Source: Streptacidiphilus sp. P02-A3a (GTDB taxonomy: Bacteria > Actinomycetota > Actinomycetes > Streptomycetales > Streptomycetaceae). Taken from it: a stretch of 64,000 nt of DNA. The notes beneath the pieces were generated by a model. The model ran no database searches. It was not told the DNA's origin and saw only the letters and a program-made list of their open reading frames with translations. The stretch spans positions 3,419,922-3,483,921 of the forward strand of contig NZ_CP048289.1 of NCBI RefSeq assembly GCF_014084105.1. Reading direction: 5' to 3'. Below, piece by piece: positions 8,332 through 15,831 of the stretch. The translations under genes and the position numbers were made by a program. The first letter of the stretch is position 1; every line of letters begins with the position of its first letter.

Positions 8332-8367
8332 CCGCCGCCGCCCGGGGGCATCGCCGGACGGCGGCGG
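8332..8367 (+). terminator. Hairpin after the nitroreductase gene
   Basis: CCGCCGCCG (8332-8340) pairs with CGGCGGCGG (8359-8367) 12 bases after the nitroreductase stop. It could end the upstream transcript, leaving the second condensation gene on its own promoter. Confidence 0.5.
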
Positions 8368-8408
8368 GCGCTTGCGCGAGCCTGCCGTAATTCAGCTGAT
8401 GCTCCGTC

Positions 8409-8433
8409 AATTTCCTTACTAAGAAAGGAAATT
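8409..8433. promoter_or_regulatory. AT-rich 9-bp inverted repeat upstream of condensation gene
   Basis: AATTTCCTT (8409-8417) and AAGGAAATT (8425-8433) form a perfect inverted repeat around a 7-base spacer (ACTAAGA). It stands out in a very GC-rich window and lies 31 bases before the proposed start at 8465. It looks like a dimeric repressor operator overlapping a promoter. The regulator is unknown. Confidence 0.5.
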
Positions 8434-8464
8434 ACCTTTCCCGGAAGGTCTCGACGCGGGGCTG

Positions 8465-9862
8465 ATGGTGCGCAAGACTCGGCAGATGACCGTGAGTGCG
8501 AGTGTGAGTCGAGTGGAGCGCGTCGGCTTCTCCTCCGGCGGTTCCGGTACCGGCCCGGCCACGTGGGGCCAGCAGGCGATCTGGGACGCGGTGAGCAAGC
8601 TCGGGGTGGACTCCTACCGGTACAACGTCTGTATCGGCTTCCCGGTGGTACCGGGCATCCCGGTGCCCCGGGTGCTGGCCGCGGTGGCCCAGCTGACCGG
8701 GTTGTACCAGTCGCTGCGGACCAGGCTGGAGCCGGACGGAAGCGGCGGGTTGCGGCAGATCCTGGACGCCGCCGGCACCACGCCGGTCTACCTGCGGGAG
8801 GCCGGGGCGGACGAGGCCGAGCAGCGGGGACGGGAGCTGCTGGCCGAGTTGGAGACCAGCCCGTTCGACTGCGCGACCGAGTGGCCGATGCGGATCGCCG
8901 TGGTGGAGACCGGTGGACTGATGACCTTCGTCGGCTTCTGCCTGTCCCACACGGCGGTGGACGGCTGGGGCCTGTCCCGGGTGGTCACCGACCTGTTCGC
9001 GCTGGCGAACGGCGACTCCCCGGAGCAGGTCAGGGAGCGGCACCCGGGGCTGCAACCGCTGGAGGAGGCCGCCTTCCAGACCTCGGACCGGGGGCGGCGG
9101 CGGGACGCCAACGCCCGGCAGTACTGGGCCAAGAAGCTGCTGGCCGGTCCCGGGCGGGTGTTCCCGACCCGGCAACCGGGCCCGGCCGCGGCGGTGTTCC
9201 CCAACGCGGTGCTGAACTCGCCGTCGCTGGCCCGCGCGGTGGAGCAGGTCGCCGCCGGGCACCGGGCCAGTGGCTCCTCGGTGCTGCTGGCGGCGGCCTC
9301 GGTGATGGTGCACCGGCTGACCGGCACCACCGACCCGGTGTTCCAGGTGGTGGTCAACAACCGGTTCCGCTCCGACCTGACGCACGCGGTGACCACCGTG
9401 GCGCAGGAGGGGCTGATCCACCTGCCGGACGCCGACCGGGAGTTCGCCGAGGTGGTGGGCCGCGCCCAGGCGGTGACCCTGTCCGCCTACCGGAACGCCT
9501 ACTACGACAAGCGGCTGCTGGACGCCGACATCGACCGGATGCCGACGGAGCGGGGCCCGGTCGCCGACCGGGGCTGCATCTTCAACGACATCCGTGACCT
9601 GGTGCCGCACTACCCGCTGGCGGACGACCCGTCCAAACTGCCGTTGGCCCGGTCGCGTGCGCTGACCACCCTGACCTGGCCGGTGGAGTGCGAGCCGCGA
9701 CCCGGCACCACCTTCGCCATGGACGCCCAGCACGCCCCCGGCTCACTGGAGTTGTCGATGACGGCGGACACCGCCTACCTGCCCAGGGCGGACATGGAGG
9801 CCCTCATGTTCGGCATCGAGGACCTGGTGGTCGGCGAGGCGCTGGCGCTCGGCTGCGACTGA
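8465..9862 (+). CDS. Second stand-alone condensation-domain protein
   Basis: 465 aa, the length of one condensation domain with no carrier or adenylation domain. The active-site motif is SHTAVDG (catalytic His162, Asp166, Gly167), with the first His of HHxxxDG replaced by Ser. An N-terminal GPATWGQQAIWD box fits the family's first motif. The start is uncertain: ATG 8465 or ATG 8486 (MTVSAS). It follows an AT-rich inverted repeat and ends in a strong hairpin shared with the convergent LysR gene. With the condensation protein at 5869 it suggests two successive bond-forming steps on carrier-bound substrates. The acceptor substrates are unknown. Confidence 0.85.
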   Translation: MVRKTRQMTVSASVSRVERVGFSSGGSGTGPATWGQQAIWDAVSKLGVDSYRYNVCIGFPVVPGIPVPRVLAAVAQLTGLYQSLRTRLEPDGSGGLRQILDAAGTTPVYLREAGADEAEQRGRELLAELETSPFDCATEWPMRIAVVETGGLMTFVGFCLSHTAVDGWGLSRVVTDLFALANGDSPEQVRERHPGLQPLEEAAFQTSDRGRRRDANARQYWAKKLLAGPGRVFPTRQPGPAAAVFPNAVLNSPSLARAVEQVAAGHRASGSSVLLAAASVMVHRLTGTTDPVFQVVVNNRFRSDLTHAVTTVAQEGLIHLPDADREFAEVVGRAQAVTLSAYRNAYYDKRLLDADIDRMPTERGPVADRGCIFNDIRDLVPHYPLADDPSKLPLARSRALTTLTWPVECEPRPGTTFAMDAQHAPGSLELSMTADTAYLPRADMEALMFGIEDLVVGEALALGCD

Positions 9863-9868
9863 GCCGCG

Positions 9869-9892
9869 GGCCCCGCGGCGGCCCGCGGGGCC
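9869..9892. terminator. Bidirectional hairpin between convergent genes
   Basis: GGCCCCGCGG (9869-9878) pairs with CCGCGGGGCC's mirror at 9883-9892, a 10-bp stem with a CGGC loop. It lies in the 34-base gap between the condensation gene and the convergent LysR gene and can serve both. Confidence 0.7.
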
Positions 9893-9896
9893 GGTT

Positions 9897-10784
9897 TCAG
9901 GCAGGCTGCCGCGGTTCCACCAGGGCCAGCAGCAGGTTCACCGTCCGGGTGTCGGCCCGCGGGTTGTAGGCCAGCCCGAGGCCGACCACCGGCGTCGGCG
10001 CGGTGAACCGGCGCAGCCGGACCCCGGGCACCCGCAGCGCGCGGGCCCGCCCCTCGGGGATCGGCGCTATCCCGTACCCGGCGGCGACGGCCAGCAGCAG
10101 CTGTTCGTCGTCGGGCTCCACGCGGACGATCAACGGTCCTTGGTCCGGCCATAGTTGACTGGTGATCAGATCATGCATGCCGGGGCCGTTCTCCCGGGGC
10201 CAGAGCACCACCGGTTCGCCCGCGATCCGGCGGCGGCTGATCCGCGAGTGGGTCCGGGCGAGCGGGTGCCCCACCGGCAGCGCCAGCAGCAGCTCCTCGT
10301 CGGCCATCATCCGGCAGGCGAGCCCGGGGACGTCCAGCGGCGGCCGGACGAACGCCGCGTCCAGCCGCCCGGCCTGCAGCTCGGCGATGTTGTGCGAGGT
10401 CCAGCCGGTCTGCAGGCGCAGGTCCACCCGCGGATGCCGGGAGCGGAAGGCGGTCACCAGCGCGTCGGCCGCCCCGCCGCGCGCGGACCTGGTGTACGCC
10501 AGGTTGAGTCGGCCCTCGCGGCCGTCCACCGCCGCCGCGATCCGCTCCTCAGCCGCCGCCACCCGCTCCAGTACCGCCCGGGCCTCCTCGGCCACCACCA
10601 CGCCGATCGGCGTCAAGGTGCAGCCCCGGCTTCCCCGTTCGATCAGCTGTGCGCCGATCTGCCGTTCCAGTGCCTTGATCTGCTGGCTCAGCGCGGGCTG
10701 CGCCAGATGCAGCCGCCCGGCCGCCCGGGTGAAGTTCAACTCCTCAGCCAGCACCGCGAAGTAGCGCATCCGATTGAAGTCCAC
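9897..10784 (-). CDS. LysR-family transcriptional regulator
   Basis: 295 aa. The winged helix-turn-helix covers residues 1-60 (MRYFAVLAEELNFTRAAGRLHLAQPALSQQ region), followed by a linker helix and a two-lobed co-inducer domain. GTG at 10784 gives the usual LysR N terminus (V-D-F-N-R-M-R-Y-F); the open frame continues upstream but without similarity. It is divergent from a D-amino-acid oxidase gene with 167 bases between starts. An ATA-N9-TAT LysR box lies 27 bases upstream of the start, so it probably represses itself and controls the oxidase gene in response to an unknown small ligand. Confidence 0.93.
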   Translation of the reverse strand: MDFNRMRYFAVLAEELNFTRAAGRLHLAQPALSQQIKALERQIGAQLIERGSRGCTLTPIGVVVAEEARAVLERVAAAEERIAAAVDGREGRLNLAYTRSARGGAADALVTAFRSRHPRVDLRLQTGWTSHNIAELQAGRLDAAFVRPPLDVPGLACRMMADEELLLALPVGHPLARTHSRISRRRIAGEPVVLWPRENGPGMHDLITSQLWPDQGPLIVRVEPDDEQLLLAVAAGYGIAPIPEGRARALRVPGVRLRRFTAPTPVVGLGLAYNPRADTRTVNLLLALVEPRQPA

Positions 10785-10951
10785 CGGTCGATGATAGGCG
10801 TTGCCCGGTGATAGGCGTTGCTTATGGCCGCTGTCCGGACCGGTCTTGGACGTCCGGCGGTGACCGCGCTTCGCTGGACCCAGACCCCGTGGCAGCACGC
10901 CCCGGGCAGGGTCGGAGGTGGCTCGCATTGGACACGCGGAGTGACACGAGG
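10785..10951. promoter_or_regulatory. Divergent LysR/oxidase control region with LysR box and direct repeat
   Basis: The 12-bp sequence GATAGGCGTTGC occurs twice (10793-10804 and 10810-10821) with a 17-base period. The second copy runs into ATAGGCGTTGCTTAT (10811-10825), which fits the LysR consensus T-N11-A inside an ATA-N9-TAT partial dyad. Its place next to a lysR gene makes it a likely recognition and activation site for that regulator. Confidence 0.6.
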
Positions 10952-11911
10952 ATGGACGTACGGGCGGACGTGGTCGTGGTCGGCGCCGGGGTGATCGGGC
11001 TGAGCACCGCGCTGCGGGCGCAGCGGGCGGGCGCGCGGGTGGCGGTGGTGACCGCCGTGCCGCCGCAGCTGACCACCTCGGCGGTCGCCGCCGCCGTCTG
11101 GTACCCGACCCGGGTCGAGGCGGGCGGCGAGGTCGCCGACTGGGGCGCGGCGACCTATGCCGAACTCGTCCGCCAGGCCGCCGACGGCGTCCCCGGCGTC
11201 GCGCTGCGGCCGACCCGGATGATGGCCCACCAGGACACGCCGGGACGGCCCTGGTGGGCCGAGGCGGTACCGGACCTGCGTCCGCTGGAGCGCGCGGAGC
11301 TGGCACCCGGCTGCGTCAGCGGCTGGGCGTTCACCGCGCCGACCGTGGAGATGCCGCTCTACCTGGCCTGGATGCTGGACCGGTTCCGCCGCCGGGGCGG
11401 GCGACTGGTCACCCGGCGGCTGGACTCCCTGGCACAGGTCGCCGGGGCGGCGCCGGTGGTGGTCAACGCCTCCGGGCTCGGCGCCCGGCGGCTGTGCGGG
11501 GACGGCGCGCTGTACCCGGTGCGCGGCCAGCTGGTGCTGGTGCGCAACCCCGGCCTGCGCACCTCGCTGCGGATCCAGGACGATCCGGCCGGTTACACCT
11601 ACGTGCACCCCCGCAGCCGGGACGTGGTGCTCGGCGGGACCTTCGACGAGGGCAGCTGGGACACCGCCGCCGACCCGGAGACCGCCCGCGCGATCATCGC
11701 CCGCTGTACCGCGCTGGCGCCGCGCCTGCGCGACGCCGAGGTCGTCGGCCACCTGGTCGGGCTGCGCCCGGTGCGGCGCGGCGGGGTGCGGCTGGAGCGC
11801 GACGAGGCGACCCTGCCGGGGAGCGCGCTGGTGCACAACTACGGCCACGGCGGGGCCGGGGTGACGCTGAGCTGGGGCTGCGCGGACGCCGCGGTGGAGC
11901 TGATCGGGTGA
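10952..11911 (+). CDS. FAD-dependent D-amino-acid oxidase family protein
   Basis: 319 aa flavoenzyme expected to oxidise a D-amino acid to the imino acid with H2O2 release. The Rossmann FAD motif is VVVVGAGVIGLSTAL near the N terminus; VVNASGLGAR marks the second FAD-contacting strand; and the C-terminal HNYGHGGAGVTLSWG is the signature of the DAO family. ATG 10952 follows GAGG closely; a TTG at 10928 with GGAGG about 10 bases upstream would add 8 residues. It is divergent from the LysR gene, its likely regulator. D-amino acids from peptidoglycan or nonribosomal peptides are possible substrates. Confidence 0.9.
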   Translation: MDVRADVVVVGAGVIGLSTALRAQRAGARVAVVTAVPPQLTTSAVAAAVWYPTRVEAGGEVADWGAATYAELVRQAADGVPGVALRPTRMMAHQDTPGRPWWAEAVPDLRPLERAELAPGCVSGWAFTAPTVEMPLYLAWMLDRFRRRGGRLVTRRLDSLAQVAGAAPVVVNASGLGARRLCGDGALYPVRGQLVLVRNPGLRTSLRIQDDPAGYTYVHPRSRDVVLGGTFDEGSWDTAADPETARAIIARCTALAPRLRDAEVVGHLVGLRPVRRGGVRLERDEATLPGSALVHNYGHGGAGVTLSWGCADAAVELIG

Positions 11912-11912
11912 G

Positions 11913-13667
11913 TCAGCTCCGGCCGACCGGCGCGGGCTTCCCGGAGCCGCTCGGGGAACTGCCCTTGGAACTGCCGCGCAGTGCCGAGGCCGCCGCCGCG
12001 ACCAGCGCCATCACGGTCGCCGCGATGAAGACCACGGACAGGCCGTGGTGCAGCGGGGCGGAGATCAGGTGCGGGAAGAACTGGGTGCCGGTCAGCGTGG
12101 CCGCGTTGTGCGCGGGCAGTTTCCCGAGCACCCCGGACGGCGCCAGCAGGTGGCCCACCGGGTTCTGCCCGAGGAAGGCCGCGAACAGCGTGGACACCGG
12201 CGGCAGCGTGGAGACCTGCCCGGCCACGCCCGCCGGGACGCCCTGGGCCTGGAGCCCGCTGCTGAGCGTGTGCGGCAGCGAGCTCGCCAGCCCGGCGACC
12301 ATCAGCGAGAAGAAGATCCCGATGGACAGCGACATGCCCGAGTTCTGGAAGGTCGCGCGCATCCCGGAGGCCGCGCCGCGCCGCTCCGGCGGCACACTGC
12401 CCATGATCGACGAGGTGTTCGGCGCGGAGAACAGCCCCTGGCCGACCCCGTTGGCGAAGATGATCACCGCGAACACCGGGTACGAGAAGTCGACCGGCAG
12501 TAGCAGCAACCCGACGAAGGACGCGGCCATCAGCAGCAGCCCGCCGGTGGCGAAGGCCCGGGCACCGAAGCGGTCCGACAGGTAGCCGCTGACCGGGCCG
12601 GAGACCAGGAACCCGGCGGTCAGCGGCAGCAGCGAGATCCCGGCCCAGAGCGGGGTGTCGGTGTAGGCGTAGCCGTGCAGCGGCAGCCAGACCCCCTGGA
12701 GCCAGATGATCAGCATGAACTGGAGCCCGCCCCGGGCGATCGCGGTGAGCAGCGCGGCGGCGTTGCCCGCCGCGAAGGCGCGGATCCGGAACAGCGCCAG
12801 GTGGAACATCGGCTCGGCGACCCGGCTCTCCACGATCGCGAAGGCGGCGAGCAGCGCCAGTCCGCCGCCGAGCATCGCCAGCACCAGCGGGTTGGTCCAG
12901 CCGGTCGGATGCCCGCCGTACGGCTGGATCCCGTAGGTGATCCCGGCGAGCAGGGCCAGCGCCCCGCCGGTGAAGGTCAGGTTCCCGGCCCAGTCGATGC
13001 CCGCGCGGCGACTGGTCCCGATCTCCCGCAGGCTCCGGTACGACCAGATGGTGCCGACGATGCCGATCGGCACGTTCACCCAGAACACCGCCCGCCAGTC
13101 GACGGCGGCCAGCACGCCCCCGGCGACCAGGCCGAGGAACTGCCCGGCCAGCCCGGCTATCTGGTTCACCCCGAGGGCCATGCCGCGCTGCTCGGTCGGG
13201 AAGGCGTCGGTCAGGATGGCGGCGGAGTTCGCCATCAGCATCGCGCCGCCGAGCGCCTGGACGATGCGGAAGGCGATCAGCCACAGCGCGCCGGAGGATC
13301 CCCGGAACGGGTCGAGCGACAGCGCCAGCGAGGCGGCGCTGAAGACGGCGAAGCCCAGGTTGTAGATCCGGACCCGGCCGTAGATGTCGCCGAGTCGCCC
13401 CAGGGCGACCACCAGTACGGCGGTGACCAGCAGGTATCCCATGATCAGCCAGAGCAGGTAGCTGATGTTGCCGGGAGCCAGCGGGTCCAGCCCGATGCCG
13501 CGGAAGATGGACGGCATCGCGATGATCACGATGGAGGCGTCCAGGGTGGCCATGAAGACACCCAGTGTGGTGTTGGACAGGGCCACCCACTTGTAACCCG
13601 ATCCCTGCTGCGCAGCCGCGCGCGACGCGGGCTGCGTGGTACTCGGTGAGTCTCCGGTGGCACGCAC
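11913..13667 (-). CDS. MFS drug-exporter, DHA2 (EmrB/QacA) type
   Basis: 584 aa, the length of a 14-helix DHA2 proton-coupled exporter. Motif A is GRLGDIYGRVRIY after helix 2 and motif C-like glycines follow in IAGLAGQFLGLVAGGVL. The N-terminal LDASIVIIAMPSIF is the motif D1 typical of this group. The start is GTG 13667, preceded by AGGA. A predicted promoter places the start codon only 7 bases after the -10 box, so the mRNA may be leaderless or nearly so. It ends 2 bases from the convergent oxidase stop. The substrate is unknown; multidrug or metabolite export is likely. Confidence 0.93.
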   Translation of the reverse strand: MRATGDSPSTTQPASRAAAQQGSGYKWVALSNTTLGVFMATLDASIVIIAMPSIFRGIGLDPLAPGNISYLLWLIMGYLLVTAVLVVALGRLGDIYGRVRIYNLGFAVFSAASLALSLDPFRGSSGALWLIAFRIVQALGGAMLMANSAAILTDAFPTEQRGMALGVNQIAGLAGQFLGLVAGGVLAAVDWRAVFWVNVPIGIVGTIWSYRSLREIGTSRRAGIDWAGNLTFTGGALALLAGITYGIQPYGGHPTGWTNPLVLAMLGGGLALLAAFAIVESRVAEPMFHLALFRIRAFAAGNAAALLTAIARGGLQFMLIIWLQGVWLPLHGYAYTDTPLWAGISLLPLTAGFLVSGPVSGYLSDRFGARAFATGGLLLMAASFVGLLLLPVDFSYPVFAVIIFANGVGQGLFSAPNTSSIMGSVPPERRGAASGMRATFQNSGMSLSIGIFFSLMVAGLASSLPHTLSSGLQAQGVPAGVAGQVSTLPPVSTLFAAFLGQNPVGHLLAPSGVLGKLPAHNAATLTGTQFFPHLISAPLHHGLSVVFIAATVMALVAAAASALRGSSKGSSPSGSGKPAPVGRS

Positions 13668-13668
13668 C

Positions 13669-13702
13669 TGATCATCCTAAGATCATTAGTTGGTGTGTGC
13701 AA
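13669..13702 (-). promoter_or_regulatory. Promoter of the MFS gene with overlapping TGATC-N7-GATCA operator
   Basis: Read leftward, TTGCAC (13697-13702), a 17-base spacer and TAGGAT (13674-13679) match Streptomyces -35 and -10 boxes. The start codon begins at 13667, about where transcription should begin. The inverted repeat TGATC/GATCA (13669-13673 and 13681-13685) overlaps the -10 box, a good position for a repressor. Confidence 0.55.
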
Positions 13703-13744
13703 TGGCTTGACTGTAGACAGCACGAATATCCGGCGGGACATGGC

Positions 13745-13781
13745 GAGAGCCCTGCCATCGGGGGGATGTGGCAGGGCCCTC
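13745..13781. repeat. Palindrome GCCCTGCCA/TGGCAGGGC, copy 1
   Basis: GCCCTGCCA (13749-13757) and TGGCAGGGC (13769-13777) pair perfectly, extending with one mismatch to a 12-pair stem. A second copy with the same stem core and a similar G-rich loop lies at 14968-15002, on the other side of the AraC gene. This copy could end the AraC transcript or act as an operator 78 bases upstream of the MFS gene. Confidence 0.6.
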
Positions 13782-13859
13782 ACCGTCACCATACTGGCTG
13801 GAGGGGCTTTTGCGACAGATGCTGCACCCGGGGTGTCGGCGCGGGATTCCGGACGCCGG

Positions 13860-14747
13860 TCAGCCGGGGGCGGACGGCCCGGTCGGCGCCGGCAGGGCCC
13901 GCAGCAGGGTGTTCGGGCCCCAGTCGACCCGGTCCGCGGGCAGTCGCAGCGGAGAGAAGCCCATCATCGCCTTGAAGGCCCGGTTGAAGTGCGGCTGGTC
14001 GTGGAACCCGGCCCGGGTGGCGAGGTGCGCCAGCGGCACCCCGGCCTCCTGCAGCCGCAGCGCCTCCTGCAGCCGCCGGATCTGGGCGATGTCCTTGGGG
14101 GAGCGGCCCACCTGCTCGCGGAACCGCCGTTCCAGGTGGCGGCGGCTCCAGCCGGTGGCGGCGGCCAGCCGCTGGATCGGCACCCGGCCGCCGCTGCGCT
14201 GGAGCTCCGCCCAGGCCCAGACGACCTCCCGGCGGCACTCGGGGCCGTCCAGGATCTGCCGGGCGAACAGCCGGTCCAGCAGCCGGAACCGCTCCGGCCA
14301 GCCCGGGCACTCGGCCAGCTGCTCGCGCAGGTGGGGAAGGCGGCGGCCGAAGAGGTCGGCCGGATCCAGGTGCAGCCCGGACCACTCGTTCATCGGCACG
14401 CCGAACAGCCGGTACGCCCCCAGCGGGGTCAGCACCGCCACCAGGCAGTGCACCCCGCCGGTGTGCTCCCCGAGGACCGCGGTCAGTGCCACCGGGCTGA
14501 CCATGGACACCGCGGTCATGGTCAGCTGCGGGCGCACCGCGTCGGTCACCCGTACCGGGGAGCCGAAGCCGAAGAGGATGTTGACCGAGCCGTCCGGCAC
14601 CACCAGCCTGGCCCGCTGCTGCGGGATGGCGCCGATCCGGAACCCCTGGTACCCGAGGACGTAGCCGGACAGCGCGGCGCCGGCCCGGTCGACGGCGAGC
14701 TCCGAGCCGTCCGGCTGCGGCTCAGCCGCTGGTACGGGCGATGGCAT
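13860..14747 (-). CDS. AraC-family transcriptional regulator
   Basis: 295 aa. The C-terminal about 100 residues hold the two AraC helix-turn-helix motifs (IQRLAAATGWSRRHLERRF and LAHLATRAGFHDQPHFNRAF, then MMGFSP). The N-terminal 170 residues resemble the ligand-binding beta domain (LVVPDGSVNILFGFG, LLGEHTGG-like segments) found in many actinobacterial AraC proteins. ATG 14747 is chosen because GGAGG lies 8 bases upstream; the longer open frame is Arg-rich and unlikely coding. It is flanked by two copies of the same palindrome and is divergent from cobF. Targets are unknown; the MFS gene is a candidate. Confidence 0.92.
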   Translation of the reverse strand: MPSPVPAAEPQPDGSELAVDRAGAALSGYVLGYQGFRIGAIPQQRARLVVPDGSVNILFGFGSPVRVTDAVRPQLTMTAVSMVSPVALTAVLGEHTGGVHCLVAVLTPLGAYRLFGVPMNEWSGLHLDPADLFGRRLPHLREQLAECPGWPERFRLLDRLFARQILDGPECRREVVWAWAELQRSGGRVPIQRLAAATGWSRRHLERRFREQVGRSPKDIAQIRRLQEALRLQEAGVPLAHLATRAGFHDQPHFNRAFKAMMGFSPLRLPADRVDWGPNTLLRALPAPTGPSAPG

Positions 14748-15060
14748 GCGCGGCCTCCGAGGGGGCGAGGGCACCGACTGGCGTGCGGACGAACCGGGTT
14801 GAGGGCGGGTCAGTCGAACCCTACGGCTTGCCACTGACAACCCCGCGCGGCCGCCTGCGCCATGTCGCATTTCTGCAAGACGGGGGATGGTCCGGTGTAC
14901 GACCCTGTGGTGAGCACGTCGTGATCAACCGTCGGCACCTGCCCGGCGGTGGGTGGGGCACGACGGTGCGGGCCCTGCCAACGAGGGGATGGCAGGGCCC
15001 GCCGCGCTGCCCCGGCCCCCCGCGCGGGCCCGGGCGGGCCGGTGCGGCAGACTCGCCGTC
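14748..15060. other. Divergent AraC-cobF intergenic region
   Basis: No credible gene in these 313 bases. The main structure is the strong palindrome at 14968-15002 near the cobF side. There is no cobalamin-riboswitch-like box that I can recognise. Confidence 0.6.
14968..15002. repeat. Palindrome GCCCTGCCA/TGGCAGGGC, copy 2
   Basis: A perfect 13-bp stem (GCGGGCCCTGCCA at 14968-14980 with TGGCAGGGCCCGC at 14990-15002) and a 9-base loop ACGAGGGGA. It lies between two divergent starts, so it is not a normal terminator position. Together with copy 1 at 13745-13781 it may be a binding site or a 5' leader structure of cobF. Confidence 0.65.
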
Positions 15061-15831
15061 ATGAAGCAGCTCATCGTCATCGGCATCGGGGCGGGCGACC
15101 CCGACTACCTCACCCTCCAGGCGGTGAAGGCCATCGGCCGGGCCGACGCCTTCCTCGTCCTGGGCAAGGGCGAGGAGAAGCAGGACCTGGTCCGGCTGCG
15201 GCAGCGGCTGCTGGCCGAGCACGCGCGCCCGGAGCACCGCGTGGTCGAGGCGGCCGACCCGGACCGCGACCGCACCACCGCGGCCTACGCCGAGGCGGTC
15301 GAGGACTGGCGGGCCCGCCGCGCCGACCTGGTCGAGCGCTTCCTCGGCGAGGACCTCGGCCCGGACGAGACCGGCGCGATGCTGGTCTGGGGCGACCCCA
15401 GCCTGTACGACAGCACCATCGCCATCGTGGAGGAGGTACTGGCCCGCCGCCGGGTGGCGTTCGAGTACTCCGTCGTGCCCGGGATCAGCAGCGTCTCCGC
15501 GCTGGCGGCCAGGCACCGGATCGGGCTGAACCGGGTCGGGCAGCCGGTGCGGATCACCACCGGCCGCCGACTGGCCGAGGGGCTGCCGGAACTCCCCGAC
15601 GACGTCGCGGTGATGCTGGACGCCCGCACCGCCTTCGCCGGGATCGGCCCGGCGGAGAGCGCCGAGGTGGACATCTACTGGGGCGCCTACGTCGGGACCC
15701 CGGACGAGATCCTGGTCTCCGGGCGGGTCAGCGAGGTCGGGCCGAGGATCCTGGAGCTGCGGGCCGAGGCCCGCGAGCGCAAGGGCTGGATCATGGACAG
15801 TTACCTGTTGCGCCGGGTCCGCGAGTCCTGA
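15061..15831 (+). CDS. cobF: Precorrin-6A synthase (deacetylating)
   Basis: 256 aa SAM-dependent C-methyltransferase of aerobic cobalamin synthesis; it methylates C-1 of precorrin-5 with loss of the acetyl group. The N terminus MKQLIVIGIGAGDPDYLTLQ has the tetrapyrrole-methylase GxGxGDPxxLT motif, MLVWGDPSLYDS is the second SAM loop and VVPGISSVSALAARH the third. CobF-specific FLVLGKGEEKQDL is present. Start ATG 15061 fits the family. It converges with cobK, the next step of the pathway, with a 31-base overlap at the 3' ends. No other cob genes are visible, so the pathway is split in this genome. Confidence 0.95.
   Translation: MKQLIVIGIGAGDPDYLTLQAVKAIGRADAFLVLGKGEEKQDLVRLRQRLLAEHARPEHRVVEAADPDRDRTTAAYAEAVEDWRARRADLVERFLGEDLGPDETGAMLVWGDPSLYDSTIAIVEEVLARRRVAFEYSVVPGISSVSALAARHRIGLNRVGQPVRITTGRRLAEGLPELPDDVAVMLDARTAFAGIGPAESAEVDIYWGAYVGTPDEILVSGRVSEVGPRILELRAEARERKGWIMDSYLLRRVRES

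Noticed and set aside
14748-15060. Cobalamin riboswitch upstream of cobF
   Set aside because: No B12-box-like sequence could be recognised; the palindrome there matches the copy at 13745 instead.
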